From the NCBI GenBank assembly GCA_007120745.1, contig SKNC01000095.1:1-8062 (forward strand): 8,062 bases of DNA, written 5' to 3'. Shown piece by piece: positions 1 through 6,430 of this stretch; within the stretch, counting starts at the first letter, position 1, and each line of letters begins with the position of its first letter. The position numbers and the translations under genes were made by a program. The DNA comes from Bacillota bacterium (GTDB lineage Bacteria; Bacillota; Dethiobacteria; SKNC01). The notes beneath the pieces are model-generated. The model saw only the letters and a program-made list of their open reading frames with translations, ran no database searches and had not been told where the DNA came from.

Positions 1-40
1 ATTCATAAAAACCCAAAATATGCTTTCCCGAGAAAATGTT

Positions 41-76
41 AAAAATAAATAAAAGCCGTGGTAATTATTTCCACGG
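41..76 (-). terminator. Intrinsic terminator downstream of capA-like gene
   Basis: Read on the minus strand, CCGTGG (76-71) and CCACGG (61-56) form a perfect 6-bp GC-rich stem around a 9-nt A/T loop. It is followed at once by a T-rich tail (about 55-41). It begins about 28 bases after the stop codon of the leftward capA-like gene, the expected place for its Rho-independent terminator. The plus-strand side has no comparable T run, so termination is probably one-directional. Confidence 0.8.
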
Positions 77-104
77 TCTTCAACACGTCCCTTGTCTTCT
101 TGAG

Positions 105-1286
105 TTAATGTAAAATATTATCCATTATGCTGTAAGGAGTTAACCATAAATGACTTGTAGTTTCCTCCCAAACCTTCTTCAAATGATTATAATTGGCTGG
201 CGTAAGATAAGCATCTTTACCCTCTTCGTAATTATGTATAGCGTCTGCCACAGGCAGTACTCGAAAAGACAACCGCCCATCTTTATAATAGCGGTGAATC
301 CATGTAGGCACCCCGGTTAATTCCACCAGGCTGAGGTTTGATTCATTTTTACTGTAGCGTAATCGTACTATTACTCCACTGTCGGTGTAGGGGTAAATTT
401 GATCTGCAATTAAATTTCCTAAAGAATTAACAATCACCCCTTCCCTGCCGGATTTTGTTCTAACAAATTCTATGGGCTGCAGGACATGGGGATGGCTCCC
501 CAAAACCAGGTCCGCTCCCCACGTTATTATCTTTTCAGCTAATTTAGTTTGCTTTGGGTCAGGTTCTCTTTGATACTCATGCCCCCAATGCAGGGATACT
601 ACAAGCAGGTCAGCAGATTCCCTGGCCTTTTTAATATCAGCTTTTATCAATTCTTCCTCCATCAAATTTACCAGATATTCTTTGCCCTGTGGAACAGGTA
701 TCCCATTGGTTCCATAGGTATAAGCCAGAAATACTACGGTAATGCCATTTTGTGTAATAGTGAGAAAACGATCCCTCTCTCCCTGCGACCGGGCTGTGCC
801 AATAAAACCAAGGCCCGCTTTTTCTAAATGTTCTATTGTGCGCAATACTCCTTTTTCCCCTCTATCTAGACAGTGATTATTCGCTGTAAATACCAGGTCA
901 AAACCTGCATCTTTTAGATTATGTGCTAAAGCTTCTGGGGAATTAAAGGCAGGATAACCGGTATAGTACATATCTTCCCCGGCCAGGGTCGTTTCCAGAT
1001 TCCCAACAACCAGATCCCCCTCCTGCAAATAAGGGACTATTTCGGCAAAACTATCTGTAAAGTCATATTCTTCTCTGTGGAAACAATAGGCAGCATCTAT
1101 TTGTGATTCATGAATCATAATATCACCTGCTGCCAAAAGTAAAATACTGCTTTCTTCAGGCTGAGCCTGCTTATTAATAAATTGGTAAGTGGTACAGGAA
1201 GAATCTAAAAAATGTATGAGTGAACAGGGGAGTATCATGATAAAGATGACAAATATTATAAGTCGTAAATATTTTTTTAGGGCCAA
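105..1286 (-). CDS. CapA/PGA_cap family metallophosphatase-like protein, membrane-anchored
   Basis: This 393-residue protein belongs to the CapA (poly-gamma-glutamate capsule synthesis, YwtB/PgsA-like) branch of the calcineurin-like metallophosphoesterase fold. The motifs appear in family order: AAGD at about 52-55, GNLE at 95-98, ANNH at 135-138, HWGHE at 233-237 and GSHPH at 263-267. These Asp, Asn and His residues are the expected metal ligands. Residues 6-27 form one hydrophobic segment after a Lys/Arg-containing N terminus, so the catalytic domain is probably tethered outside the membrane. The Cys at 21 follows Pro, which makes a poor lipobox. The start is TTG at 1286-1284, preceded by AAGGGG about 10 nt upstream; the next ATG (residue 17) would cut into the membrane segment. 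No capB or capC homologues lie beside it. Many CapA-family proteins have no proven link to polyglutamate, so the substrate is unknown. The gene is apparently transcribed alone and ends at the terminator at 41-76. Confidence 0.9.
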   Translation of the reverse strand: MALKKYLRLIIFVIFIMILPCSLIHFLDSSCTTYQFINKQAQPEESSILLLAAGDIMIHESQIDAAYCFHREEYDFTDSFAEIVPYLQEGDLVVGNLETTLAGEDMYYTGYPAFNSPEALAHNLKDAGFDLVFTANNHCLDRGEKGVLRTIEHLEKAGLGFIGTARSQGERDRFLTITQNGITVVFLAYTYGTNGIPVPQGKEYLVNLMEEELIKADIKKARESADLLVVSLHWGHEYQREPDPKQTKLAEKIITWGADLVLGSHPHVLQPIEFVRTKSGREGVIVNSLGNLIADQIYPYTDSGVIVRLRYSKNESNLSLVELTGVPTWIHRYYKDGRLSFRVLPVADAIHNYEEGKDAYLTPANYNHLKKVWEETTSHLWLTPYSIMDNILH

Positions 1287-1329
1287 TTTTTCTCAACCCC
1301 TTGATTTCTGAGACTATTGTAATATAGGT

Positions 1330-1434
1330 ATGATGATTTCAGATCTATTATTACTTAAGGAGGCCCTTCCAACAATTGACCACCCCTTTTATGCTTGCCT
1401 GAGGAAACTCTGTCGGCAGAACCCCATGGTATAA
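1330..1434 (+). other. Short unrecognised reading frame, 34 codons, possible gene fragment
   Basis: An ATG at 1330 opens a 34-codon frame ending in TAA at 1432-1434; it is open upstream only to a TGA at 1309-1311. The product contains the stretch LPTIDHPFYACLRKLC, which looks protein-like in composition but which I do not recognise. There is no convincing ribosome binding site upstream of the ATG. It could be the remnant of a mobile-element or accessory gene in this A/T-rich patch, or chance. An AAGGAGG at 1357-1363 lies inside the frame and has no usable start at the right distance. Confidence 0.15.
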
Positions 1435-1482
1435 AAAACACTTAAAATAAGCTATTAAATCTTTCTGCGTATCATTTTTCTG

Positions 1483-1491
1483 TGATATAAT
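1483..1491 (+). promoter_or_regulatory. Possible extended -10 element upstream of the MNT remnant
   Basis: The sequence TGATATAAT is an exact TGnTATAAT extended -10 box. At 17-bp spacing the -35 position (TTCTGC, 1463-1468) is a poor match, which extended -10 promoters tolerate. A transcript starting near 1498 would run into the nucleotidyltransferase remnant and the HicB-like ORF. The hexamer overlaps the most plausible ancestral start codon of the nucleotidyltransferase (ATG 1490), so the two readings conflict. No binding site can be confirmed from sequence. Confidence 0.4.
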
Positions 1492-1760
1492 GCTGACATA
1501 AGGAAAATTAAGGTTATCTTAAAATTTAGAAATAATGTGGCGTAAAAAAAGTTGTCCTCTTTGGTTCCACTGCTAAAGGCAAGTATTGGCAGCACTCCGA
1601 CATTGACCTTGCTGTTTTTGGGCTGGATGAAAATAAATACGTAGATGTTTTGTGGGAAGCCTCCCAGTTGGCTCTGCCTTTTTCTGTAGACATTGTTCTC
1701 GTAGAAAAAACCTCTGAACTTTTACAGCAAAAAATTCAAGGGGAAGGAGTAGAATTATGA
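1490..1760 (+). pseudogene. MNT-domain (MntA-like) nucleotidyltransferase, frame-disrupted at the N terminus
   Basis: The frame open from 1536 to the TGA at 1758-1760 encodes a minimal nucleotidyltransferase core. It reads VKKVVLFGSTAKG, then SDIDLAV, and later SVDIVLVE. This is the GS...DxD signature with a third acidic residue, so all expected catalytic positions are present. Such proteins (MntA of HEPN/MNT modules) usually adenylylate or antagonise a HEPN toxin. No ATG, GTG or TTG precedes the core in this frame, because TAA at 1533-1535 blocks it. The missing N-terminal helix is visible in another frame at 1498-1539 (IRKIKVILKFRNNV). One extra G near 1537-1541 would join it to the core, and another G near 1492-1496 would join it to ATG 1490. 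The gene therefore looks inactivated by two single-base losses, or carries two sequence errors. Its stop overlaps the next ATG (ATGA), as in intact MNT/partner operons. The family is clear; coding status is uncertain. Confidence 0.75.
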
Positions 1761-2044
1761 TCAAGCAAAAACTGGTCGTGCTTCGAGATGAAATGGAAGA
1801 AGATAATGAAAAGATTCCTGATCCTACCCCGATAAATAAAATATCAACGGGTTCAAATCAGGCAGTTGTGTTAATTGAAGTTGTTATGCCTGCAATGCGT
1901 AAAGCCATTGAAAATTATTCAGTTAAAAAAACACTTTCAATTCCACAATGGCTCAATAAATTAGCTATTGAGAAAAACATCAATTTCTCACAAGTACTTC
2001 AAACAACATTAAAAGAAGAATTAGGCATACGGGAGAAAAGTTAA
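1757..2044 (+). CDS. HicB-like antitoxin C-terminal half, N-terminally truncated or chimeric
   Basis: This 95-residue protein resembles only the latter part of HicB antitoxins. It has the hinge-like acidic/proline stretch (MEEDNEKIPDPTP, residues 13-25), a short strand (VVLIEVVM, 37-44), and then the DNA-binding tail with KKTLSIPQWLN (57-67) and NINFSQVLQ (74-82). The tail is typical of the ribbon-helix-helix type HicB end, which binds the operator. The RNase-H-like N-terminal domain that neutralises HicA is absent, and no hicA-like gene is adjacent. Residues 1-12 (MIKQKLVVLRDE) do not look like HicB and could be the start of the former partner of the upstream nucleotidyltransferase. AAGGAG at 1744-1749 lies 7 nt before the ATG, and the ATGA overlap with the preceding stop suggests translational coupling. 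The ORF is intact and may be expressed as an orphan DNA-binding protein, or it may be residue of a deleted hicAB locus. No terminator is visible in the 47 bp before the convergent mtaB. Confidence 0.7.
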   Translation: MIKQKLVVLRDEMEEDNEKIPDPTPINKISTGSNQAVVLIEVVMPAMRKAIENYSVKKTLSIPQWLNKLAIEKNINFSQVLQTTLKEELGIREKS

Positions 2045-2091
2045 ATCCTTCTTCATGGCGCTTTCCACTTCCTGCCTTTCGTTGAATATTG

Positions 2092-3402
2092 TTAACTGGT
2101 CACGGGTGTGCCTATCAGATATTCCTTATTTTGTTCCTTAACCTTTACCGCTGCAATATCACCCTTTTTCTCAGGGACTGCTTGTGCCCGGACCCTTACG
2201 TAATGCTCCGAGAACCCCTCCAGGTACCCTCCGGGAACCTCCTCTTCAAAGAGGACCTCCACCTCCCGGCCCACGAACCTCTCGGCATATTCCTCTGCCA
2301 TCTTTTCACCCAGCCGGATCAGCCTGCGGCTTCGTTCATCTTTTTCCTGTGGTGATAGCTGATCTTTGAATTTTGCTGCGGGTGTCCCGCTCCGGGGAGA
2401 ATATTTGAAAACATGCAGACGCGAAAAGGCCATCTCCTCAACGAATTTAAATGACCTTTCAAAATTTTCTTCTTTTTCTCCCGGGAAGCCCACCATCACA
2501 TCGGTGGTTATGGCCAGATTCGGCAGAACATACCTGAGTAAGTTGACCAGCTTGCGGTATTCGTCGGTATTGTAGCGCCTATTCATCCTTTTGAGAATTT
2601 CATCTTCACCGCTCTGCAGGGGAATGTGCAGGTGAGAACAAAGTTTTTCTGAATCTACAATGGCCTCAATCATCTCCATGGTAAAATCTGTGGGTTCCAG
2701 GGAACTCAGGCGAAATCTACCCAGGCCGGGCAGGCAGTCTAATTCCCGGATGACCTTTGTTAAATTCAGGTCTCCCTCCAGGTCCCTCCCATACGCCCCC
2801 AGGTTTACTCCGGTGAGCACAATCTCCCTGGTACCCAGGGAAATCAACCGTTGGACCTCCTCTTTGATATTTTCTAACTTCCGGCTGCGCACGGGCCCCC
2901 GGGCGAAGGGAACCAGGCAGTAAGAACAGAAATGCTCGCAGCCGTCCTCAATTTTAATAAAAGCCCGGGTGCGGCGCACTTCTCCCAGGGGCATTTCTTC
3001 AAAATAAGCTTCTTCCAGCTCATCCACCTGTACCCGGGGTTCTTCCCCAATTTCCCGGAGCATTTGCATGATATTTCTGCGGTTTTTTACTCCCGTAATG
3101 ACATTCACCCCTGCGATATTCTTTATATCCTCCGGGGCCATTTGCGCATAACATCCCATAACCGCCACCTTAGCCTCCGGGTTTGTCTTTTTTGCCCTGC
3201 GAATCATCTGGCGGGATTTCCGGTCACTAAGATGGGTAACAGTGCAGGTGTTTATTACATAGACATCGGCTTTTTCTGAAAAGTCAACTATGTGATAGCC
3301 CTGTTCCCGGAATAACTGGGCCAGGGCTTCCGTTTCATATTGGTTTACTTTACACCCTAAAGTGTAAAGAGCCGCTGTTTTATTCTCTGTTTTACTATAC
3401 AT
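2092..3402 (-). CDS. mtaB: tRNA (N6-L-threonylcarbamoyladenosine(37)-C2)-methylthiotransferase MtaB
   Basis: This radical-SAM enzyme converts t6A37 to ms2t6A37 in ANN-decoding tRNAs, which supports accurate decoding at the ribosomal A site. The 436-residue length fits the family. The N-terminal methylthiotransferase domain (about 8-125) begins with the MtaB-type signature LGCKVNQYETEA and carries the three second-cluster cysteines C17, C53 and C84. The radical SAM centre CEHFCSYC supplies C155, C159 and C162 for the SAM-binding [4Fe-4S] cluster. A TRAM-like RNA-binding domain occupies about 373-436. The LGCKVNQ motif and context favour MtaB (YqeV type) over MiaB or RimO. The ATG at 3402 lies 8 nt inside the 3' end of rsmE, with AGGTG just upstream, so translation is probably coupled to rsmE. 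It appears to be the last intact gene of the cluster. Confidence 0.95.
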   Translation of the reverse strand: MYSKTENKTAALYTLGCKVNQYETEALAQLFREQGYHIVDFSEKADVYVINTCTVTHLSDRKSRQMIRRAKKTNPEAKVAVMGCYAQMAPEDIKNIAGVNVITGVKNRRNIMQMLREIGEEPRVQVDELEEAYFEEMPLGEVRRTRAFIKIEDGCEHFCSYCLVPFARGPVRSRKLENIKEEVQRLISLGTREIVLTGVNLGAYGRDLEGDLNLTKVIRELDCLPGLGRFRLSSLEPTDFTMEMIEAIVDSEKLCSHLHIPLQSGEDEILKRMNRRYNTDEYRKLVNLLRYVLPNLAITTDVMVGFPGEKEENFERSFKFVEEMAFSRLHVFKYSPRSGTPAAKFKDQLSPQEKDERSRRLIRLGEKMAEEYAERFVGREVEVLFEEEVPGGYLEGFSEHYVRVRAQAVPEKKGDIAAVKVKEQNKEYLIGTPVTS

Positions 3403-4147
3403 TTATTTCACCTAAATCTCCCAGTTCATATATAATCATGGTTACCGCAGCCGCCGCCGCAGTCTCGGTTCGAAGAATACGAGGCCCCAGGGATACAGAA
3501 ACTGCTCCCCGGGAAACGGCCAGTTCTACCTCTTCTTCGGTAAATCCTCCCTCGGGCCCTACCAGCAGTGTTATTTTATTTATGTTCACATGCTCCCTTA
3601 GAACTTCTTTTAACCCACGGTTGCTTTCCTGCTCCCATAAAAATAGCAGCAGGTCGGTCTCTTCTACAAGTATGCTTTCCAGCACAGTAACTGCTCTCAC
3701 CTCAGGAATCCGGTCCCGGTGGGACTGCTCTGCCGCTCCCCGGGCAATTTTCTGCCAGCGGGTCGTTTTATCCCGGGCCTTTTTTTCGGAAACCTTGACT
3801 ACGGAACGTTCTGCAGCAAAAGGGACAATTGTGCTGACCCCCAGTTCCGTGCACTTTTGGACAATATAATCCATTTTTTCTCCCTTGACCAGGGCCTGGC
3901 CTAAATTCACCTGTAATTCAGGCTCACTTTTTTTGTCCAGTCTTTCCAAAAGTAAAACCCTTACTTCTTCCCGGCTGATTTCAGAAATTTCCCCCATAAA
4001 GGAATTTCCGAGCCCGTCGGAAATTATCAGGCGGTCCTTGACCATCATCCGCAGAACCCGGGAGATATGCTTTACGGATTCACCCCGAATTACCGCCGTG
4101 ATATCTTCCTTATTTATATCTTTCGGATCTATGAAAAAACGGTTCAT
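3395..4147 (-). CDS. rsmE: 16S rRNA (uracil(1498)-N3)-methyltransferase RsmE
   Basis: RsmE uses S-adenosylmethionine to methylate N3 of U1498 in helix 44 of 16S rRNA, near the decoding site of the 30S subunit. The 250-residue protein has the usual two parts. An N-terminal PUA-like RNA-binding region (about 1-72) contains HISRVLRM. A SPOUT-class knotted methyltransferase domain follows, with QKCTELGV at 97-104, AAEQSHRDRIPEV at 138-150, LLVGPEGGFTEEE at 194-206 and LGPRILRTETA at 220-230. The last two form the SAM-binding knot. The ATG at 4147-4145 is preceded by TGAGG (4159-4155) at about 7 nt. A terminator-like hairpin and a possible promoter upstream suggest that it can be transcribed apart from prmA. 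Its stop (3395-3397) lies inside mtaB. Confidence 0.96.
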   Translation of the reverse strand: MNRFFIDPKDINKEDITAVIRGESVKHISRVLRMMVKDRLIISDGLGNSFMGEISEISREEVRVLLLERLDKKSEPELQVNLGQALVKGEKMDYIVQKCTELGVSTIVPFAAERSVVKVSEKKARDKTTRWQKIARGAAEQSHRDRIPEVRAVTVLESILVEETDLLLFLWEQESNRGLKEVLREHVNINKITLLVGPEGGFTEEEVELAVSRGAVSVSLGPRILRTETAAAAAVTMIIYELGDLGEINV

Positions 4148-4169
4148 ACCCGGTCCTCACATCACGATA

Positions 4170-4198
4170 TTTATAACATAGAAATGATAAGGAGTTAC
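4170..4198 (-). promoter_or_regulatory. Possible weak promoter for rsmE-mtaB
   Basis: On the minus strand TATAAA (4175-4170) could serve as a -10 box. GTAACT (4198-4193) sits 17 bp upstream and matches the sigma-A -35 consensus poorly (3 of 6). It lies just after the terminator-like hairpin and about 22 bases before the rsmE start, which makes a restart of transcription reasonable. The evidence is compositional and weak. Confidence 0.3.
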
Positions 4199-4201
4199 CA
4201 C

Positions 4202-4231
4202 AAAAAACTACTTGCCGTCAGGCAGTTTTTC
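4202..4231. terminator. Compact, probably bidirectional terminator between prmA and rsmE
   Basis: An A/T-flanked hairpin lies 43 bases after the prmA stop. On the minus strand it reads AAAAACT, GCC, loop TGAC, GGC, four unpaired bases (AAGT), then AGTTTTTT. The outer arms pair as well as the inner GCC/GGC. On the plus strand it equally ends in a T run (4226-4230), the usual look of a bidirectional intrinsic terminator. The GC part of the stem is short, so termination may be partial, giving lower expression of rsmE-mtaB than of the chaperone genes. Confidence 0.55.
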
Positions 4232-4273
4232 TCCTAACATGAAATATAAATGCATACACCTTTATTCACTCTG

Positions 4274-5260
4274 TCAGCTCTGCTCTTTAAATACCCGCAG
4301 GGTAACCCAATCCTTTTCGGTGATGGTTTCTTCTACCCGGTATCCCTCATCCTTAATCTTCTCCAGGAGGTTCTGAAGCTTATCCCGAATAATGCCCGAA
4401 AAAATAATTTGTGTGCGCTCCCTGCACAGGGATGAGATGTGGGGCAGTATTTTGGCAATAAGGTCTGCTGTAAGGTTGGCCATGATAATGTCCCCGGGAG
4501 GGAGATTTCGCCTGTCCCATAAAAATGAAGGTAATTCCCCCTGGAATATGTCCACCTGGGATGTTACCAGGTTCTTCCGGCAGTTTTCCCCGGCAGCTTT
4601 TACGCTTATGGGGTCAAAATCTACAGCAATTACTTTGCCTGCTCCCATTTTTGCAGCAGCAGCAGATAAAATCCCGGAACCACAGCCCAGGTCATATACG
4701 ACACTCCCCTTTACATCACACTTCTCCAGAGCCCGAAGGCACATCAGTGTGGTGGGATGGGTACCGGAACCAAAGGCCATTCCCGGATCCAGTTCAATTT
4801 TTAACTGGCTTTCCTTCTCACTGTGCTCTATCCAGGTGGGTACAATCACCAGGCGGTCACTGACCTCCACGGGATGGTAATACTGCTTCCATGATTCAGC
4901 CCAGTCAGCCTCCTCAATCTTTTTACAGGTAATGGTAAAGCCCCCCGGGTCAATTCCCATTTCCTCCAGGTCCAGTAAAAAGCCCTCCAGCCCGGTGATA
5001 ATTTCCCATACTCTCTCCCCATCCTCCGAGAAATATCCCGAGATGCAGACGGTATCCCTTACCCTGAGATCCTCTGTCTGGATGTCACCCGGGTTAGAAA
5101 ATGCAGATTGACCCTCACTGAGCACATCCTCTCCCGGGGGAATAGAAAAATAAGCAGAATCCTCAATGTTTACACCGGGAGAACCCTGCTCAATCAAAAA
5201 ATTAGCTGCCCCTTCAGAGGCCTGGCGTTCAATTTCTACCTTGATTTCAAACCAGCTCAT
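4274..5260 (-). CDS. prmA: Ribosomal protein L11 methyltransferase PrmA
   Basis: PrmA trimethylates residues of ribosomal protein L11 using S-adenosylmethionine. The 328-residue length is slightly above that of many homologues but normal for Firmicutes. An N-terminal L11-recognition domain (about 1-125) is followed by the linker motif WAESWKQYYHP (120-130) and then DPGMAFGSGTHPTT (158-171). The class I methyltransferase fold carries DLGCGSG at 190-196 (motif I, SAM-binding), AVDFDP at 212-217, and the family motif MANLTAD at 260-266, where the NL pair takes the place of NPPY. The ATG (5260-5258) overlaps the dnaJ stop as ATGA. GGAGGGAG (5274-5267) inside the dnaJ end provides a strong ribosome binding site 6 nt away, so the two genes are translationally coupled. 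A dnaJ-prmA pairing is characteristic of Gram-positive chaperone clusters. Confidence 0.96.
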   Translation of the reverse strand: MSWFEIKVEIERQASEGAANFLIEQGSPGVNIEDSAYFSIPPGEDVLSEGQSAFSNPGDIQTEDLRVRDTVCISGYFSEDGERVWEIITGLEGFLLDLEEMGIDPGGFTITCKKIEEADWAESWKQYYHPVEVSDRLVIVPTWIEHSEKESQLKIELDPGMAFGSGTHPTTLMCLRALEKCDVKGSVVYDLGCGSGILSAAAAKMGAGKVIAVDFDPISVKAAGENCRKNLVTSQVDIFQGELPSFLWDRRNLPPGDIIMANLTADLIAKILPHISSLCRERTQIIFSGIIRDKLQNLLEKIKDEGYRVEETITEKDWVTLRVFKEQS

Positions 5261-6393
5261 CCTTTACTCCCTCCGAAGGCATCTTTTACTTTATCAAAAA
5301 TTCCTTTATGGTTTATGGTGGAAAGGTCTTCTCCGCTCTCTTTTGCAAACTGCTTAAGAAGTTCTTTTTGTTTCGTGCTGAGCTTTTTGGGGACATCCAC
5401 CACCACTTTAACATGCTGGTCTCCCCGTCCCATACCCCTCAGCCGGGGGATTCCCTTTCCTTTAATTTTAAAGAAGGTGCCGGACTTTGTTCCCTCGGGA
5501 ATCTTCAGCTTTGCCTTTCCGTCCAGGGTGGGGACCGTGGTCTCTCCCCCCAGGGAAGCCATGACGAAACTGATGGGAATTTCACAAAATACATGCTCTC
5601 CCCGGCGCTGGAAAGTTTCGTGGGGAGCCACCGAAATCATCACATACAGGTCGCCGGGAGGCCCTCCTTTAAGACCGGATTCCCCTTCTCCCGAAACCCT
5701 CAGCCGGGTGCCGTGTTCCACTCCCCCAGGAATTTTAATCTCGATTTTTTTGTTCTTTCTAACTCTTCCTCCACCTTCACAATCGCTGCAGGGTTTGGTA
5801 ACAATTTTACCCTCTCCCTGACAGCGGCTGCAGGTCCTCACATTGATAAACCTGCCAAAGGCGGTATTCTGCGCATACCTGATTTCCCCAGAACCGTTAC
5901 ACTCAGGACATGTTTCCACAGAAGTTCCAGGTTCCGCTCCACTACCGTCACAGCTGGAACAAGTCTCCATTTTAGGGACTTTAATGTTTAAGGTTTTGCC
6001 AAATGCCGCATCCTCAAAGCTGATTTCCAGGTCATAACGGAGGTCCGAACCCCTTTGGGGCCCACCGGACCGGCGGGGGCGAAAACCCCCGCCAAAAAAG
6101 CTGTCAAATATGTCTTCAAACCCACCAAAACCGGAGCCGGAAAAATCAAATCCAAATCCCTGGTTTGGGTCCGCATGCCCGAACTGGTCATAGTGAGCTC
6201 GCTTCTGCGGGTCAATTAAAACTTCGTAGGCTTCCTTTACTTCTTTAAATTTTTTGGCTGATTCTTCATTTCCCGAATTAAAGTCCGGGTGATATTTACG
6301 GGCAAACCTTCGGTACGCCTTCTTTATATCTTCCGTTGAAGCATCTTTGCCCAGTCCCAAAGTTTCATAATAATCCTGCTTGCTGGCCATCAT
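5257..6393 (-). CDS. dnaJ: Chaperone DnaJ (Hsp40, type I)
   Basis: DnaJ is the cytosolic J-domain co-chaperone that delivers unfolded clients to DnaK and stimulates its ATPase. The 378-residue protein shows the complete type I layout. The J domain (about 7-72) has the catalytic HPD at 35-37. A Gly/Phe-rich linker covers about 78-116. A zinc-binding region has four CxxCxGxG repeats starting at C145, C162, C188 and C202, all eight cysteines being present. The C-terminal client-binding domains end in a DKVKDAFGG tail. Two consecutive ATGs (6393-6391 and 6390-6388) can start it. GAGGAG (6406-6401) is 7 nt from the first and 10 nt from the second, so the first is slightly favoured. It follows dnaK after an 87-bp gap that contains its own likely promoter and an inverted repeat. 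It overlaps prmA by 4 nt. Confidence 0.97.
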   Translation of the reverse strand: MMASKQDYYETLGLGKDASTEDIKKAYRRFARKYHPDFNSGNEESAKKFKEVKEAYEVLIDPQKRAHYDQFGHADPNQGFGFDFSGSGFGGFEDIFDSFFGGGFRPRRSGGPQRGSDLRYDLEISFEDAAFGKTLNIKVPKMETCSSCDGSGAEPGTSVETCPECNGSGEIRYAQNTAFGRFINVRTCSRCQGEGKIVTKPCSDCEGGGRVRKNKKIEIKIPGGVEHGTRLRVSGEGESGLKGGPPGDLYVMISVAPHETFQRRGEHVFCEIPISFVMASLGGETTVPTLDGKAKLKIPEGTKSGTFFKIKGKGIPRLRGMGRGDQHVKVVVDVPKKLSTKQKELLKQFAKESGEDLSTINHKGIFDKVKDAFGGSKG

Positions 6394-6408
6394 TTATAAA
6401 CTCCTCGC

Positions 6409-6430
6409 TTTACAAGATACTCCTTGTAAA
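6409..6430. repeat. Perfect 8-6-8 inverted repeat in the dnaJ leader, candidate operator or hairpin
   Basis: TTTACAAG (6409-6416) and CTTGTAAA (6423-6430) are exact inverted copies separated by 6 bp. The repeat touches the proposed -10 box (6435-6430), covers the predicted transcription start (about 6423), and ends 2 bases before the dnaJ ribosome binding site (6406-6401). It differs from CIRCE (the HrcA operator) and from the CtsR heptad repeats. It has no following T run, so it is not a terminator. It could be a repressor operator or a 5'-leader stem that affects ribosome access. Confidence 0.6.

Noticed and set aside
1542..1553. A7 run followed by G as a programmed ribosomal frameshift site in the MNT gene
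   Set aside because: In the frame carrying the N-terminal helix a TAA (1543-1545) comes at the start of the A run, so ribosomes would stop before a -1 slip on it. From ATG 1535 a +1 shift would be needed, and the product would still lack the N-terminal helix. Point deletions explain the layout more simply.
1573..1764. Minus-strand 63-codon frame opposite the MNT core
   Set aside because: The plus strand here encodes clear MNT motifs; the antisense frame has no recognisable motif and low-quality composition.
1287..2091. Insertion sequence or integrative element ends around the accessory patch
   Set aside because: I found no terminal inverted repeats, target-site duplications, tRNA attachment site or recognisable transposase or integrase.
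3438..3869. Plus-strand 143-codon frame opposite rsmE, and similar long frames at 5108-5821 and 5308-5991 opposite dnaJ and prmA
   Set aside because: They are antisense shadows of strongly conserved genes, rich in Ser, Pro and Arg, with no domain signals or convincing ribosome binding sites.
6409..6430. CIRCE or CtsR heat-shock operator upstream of dnaJ
   Set aside because: The arms TTTACAAG/CTTGTAAA and the 6-bp spacer do not match CIRCE (TTAGCACTC-N9-GAGTGCTAA) or the CtsR heptad repeat.
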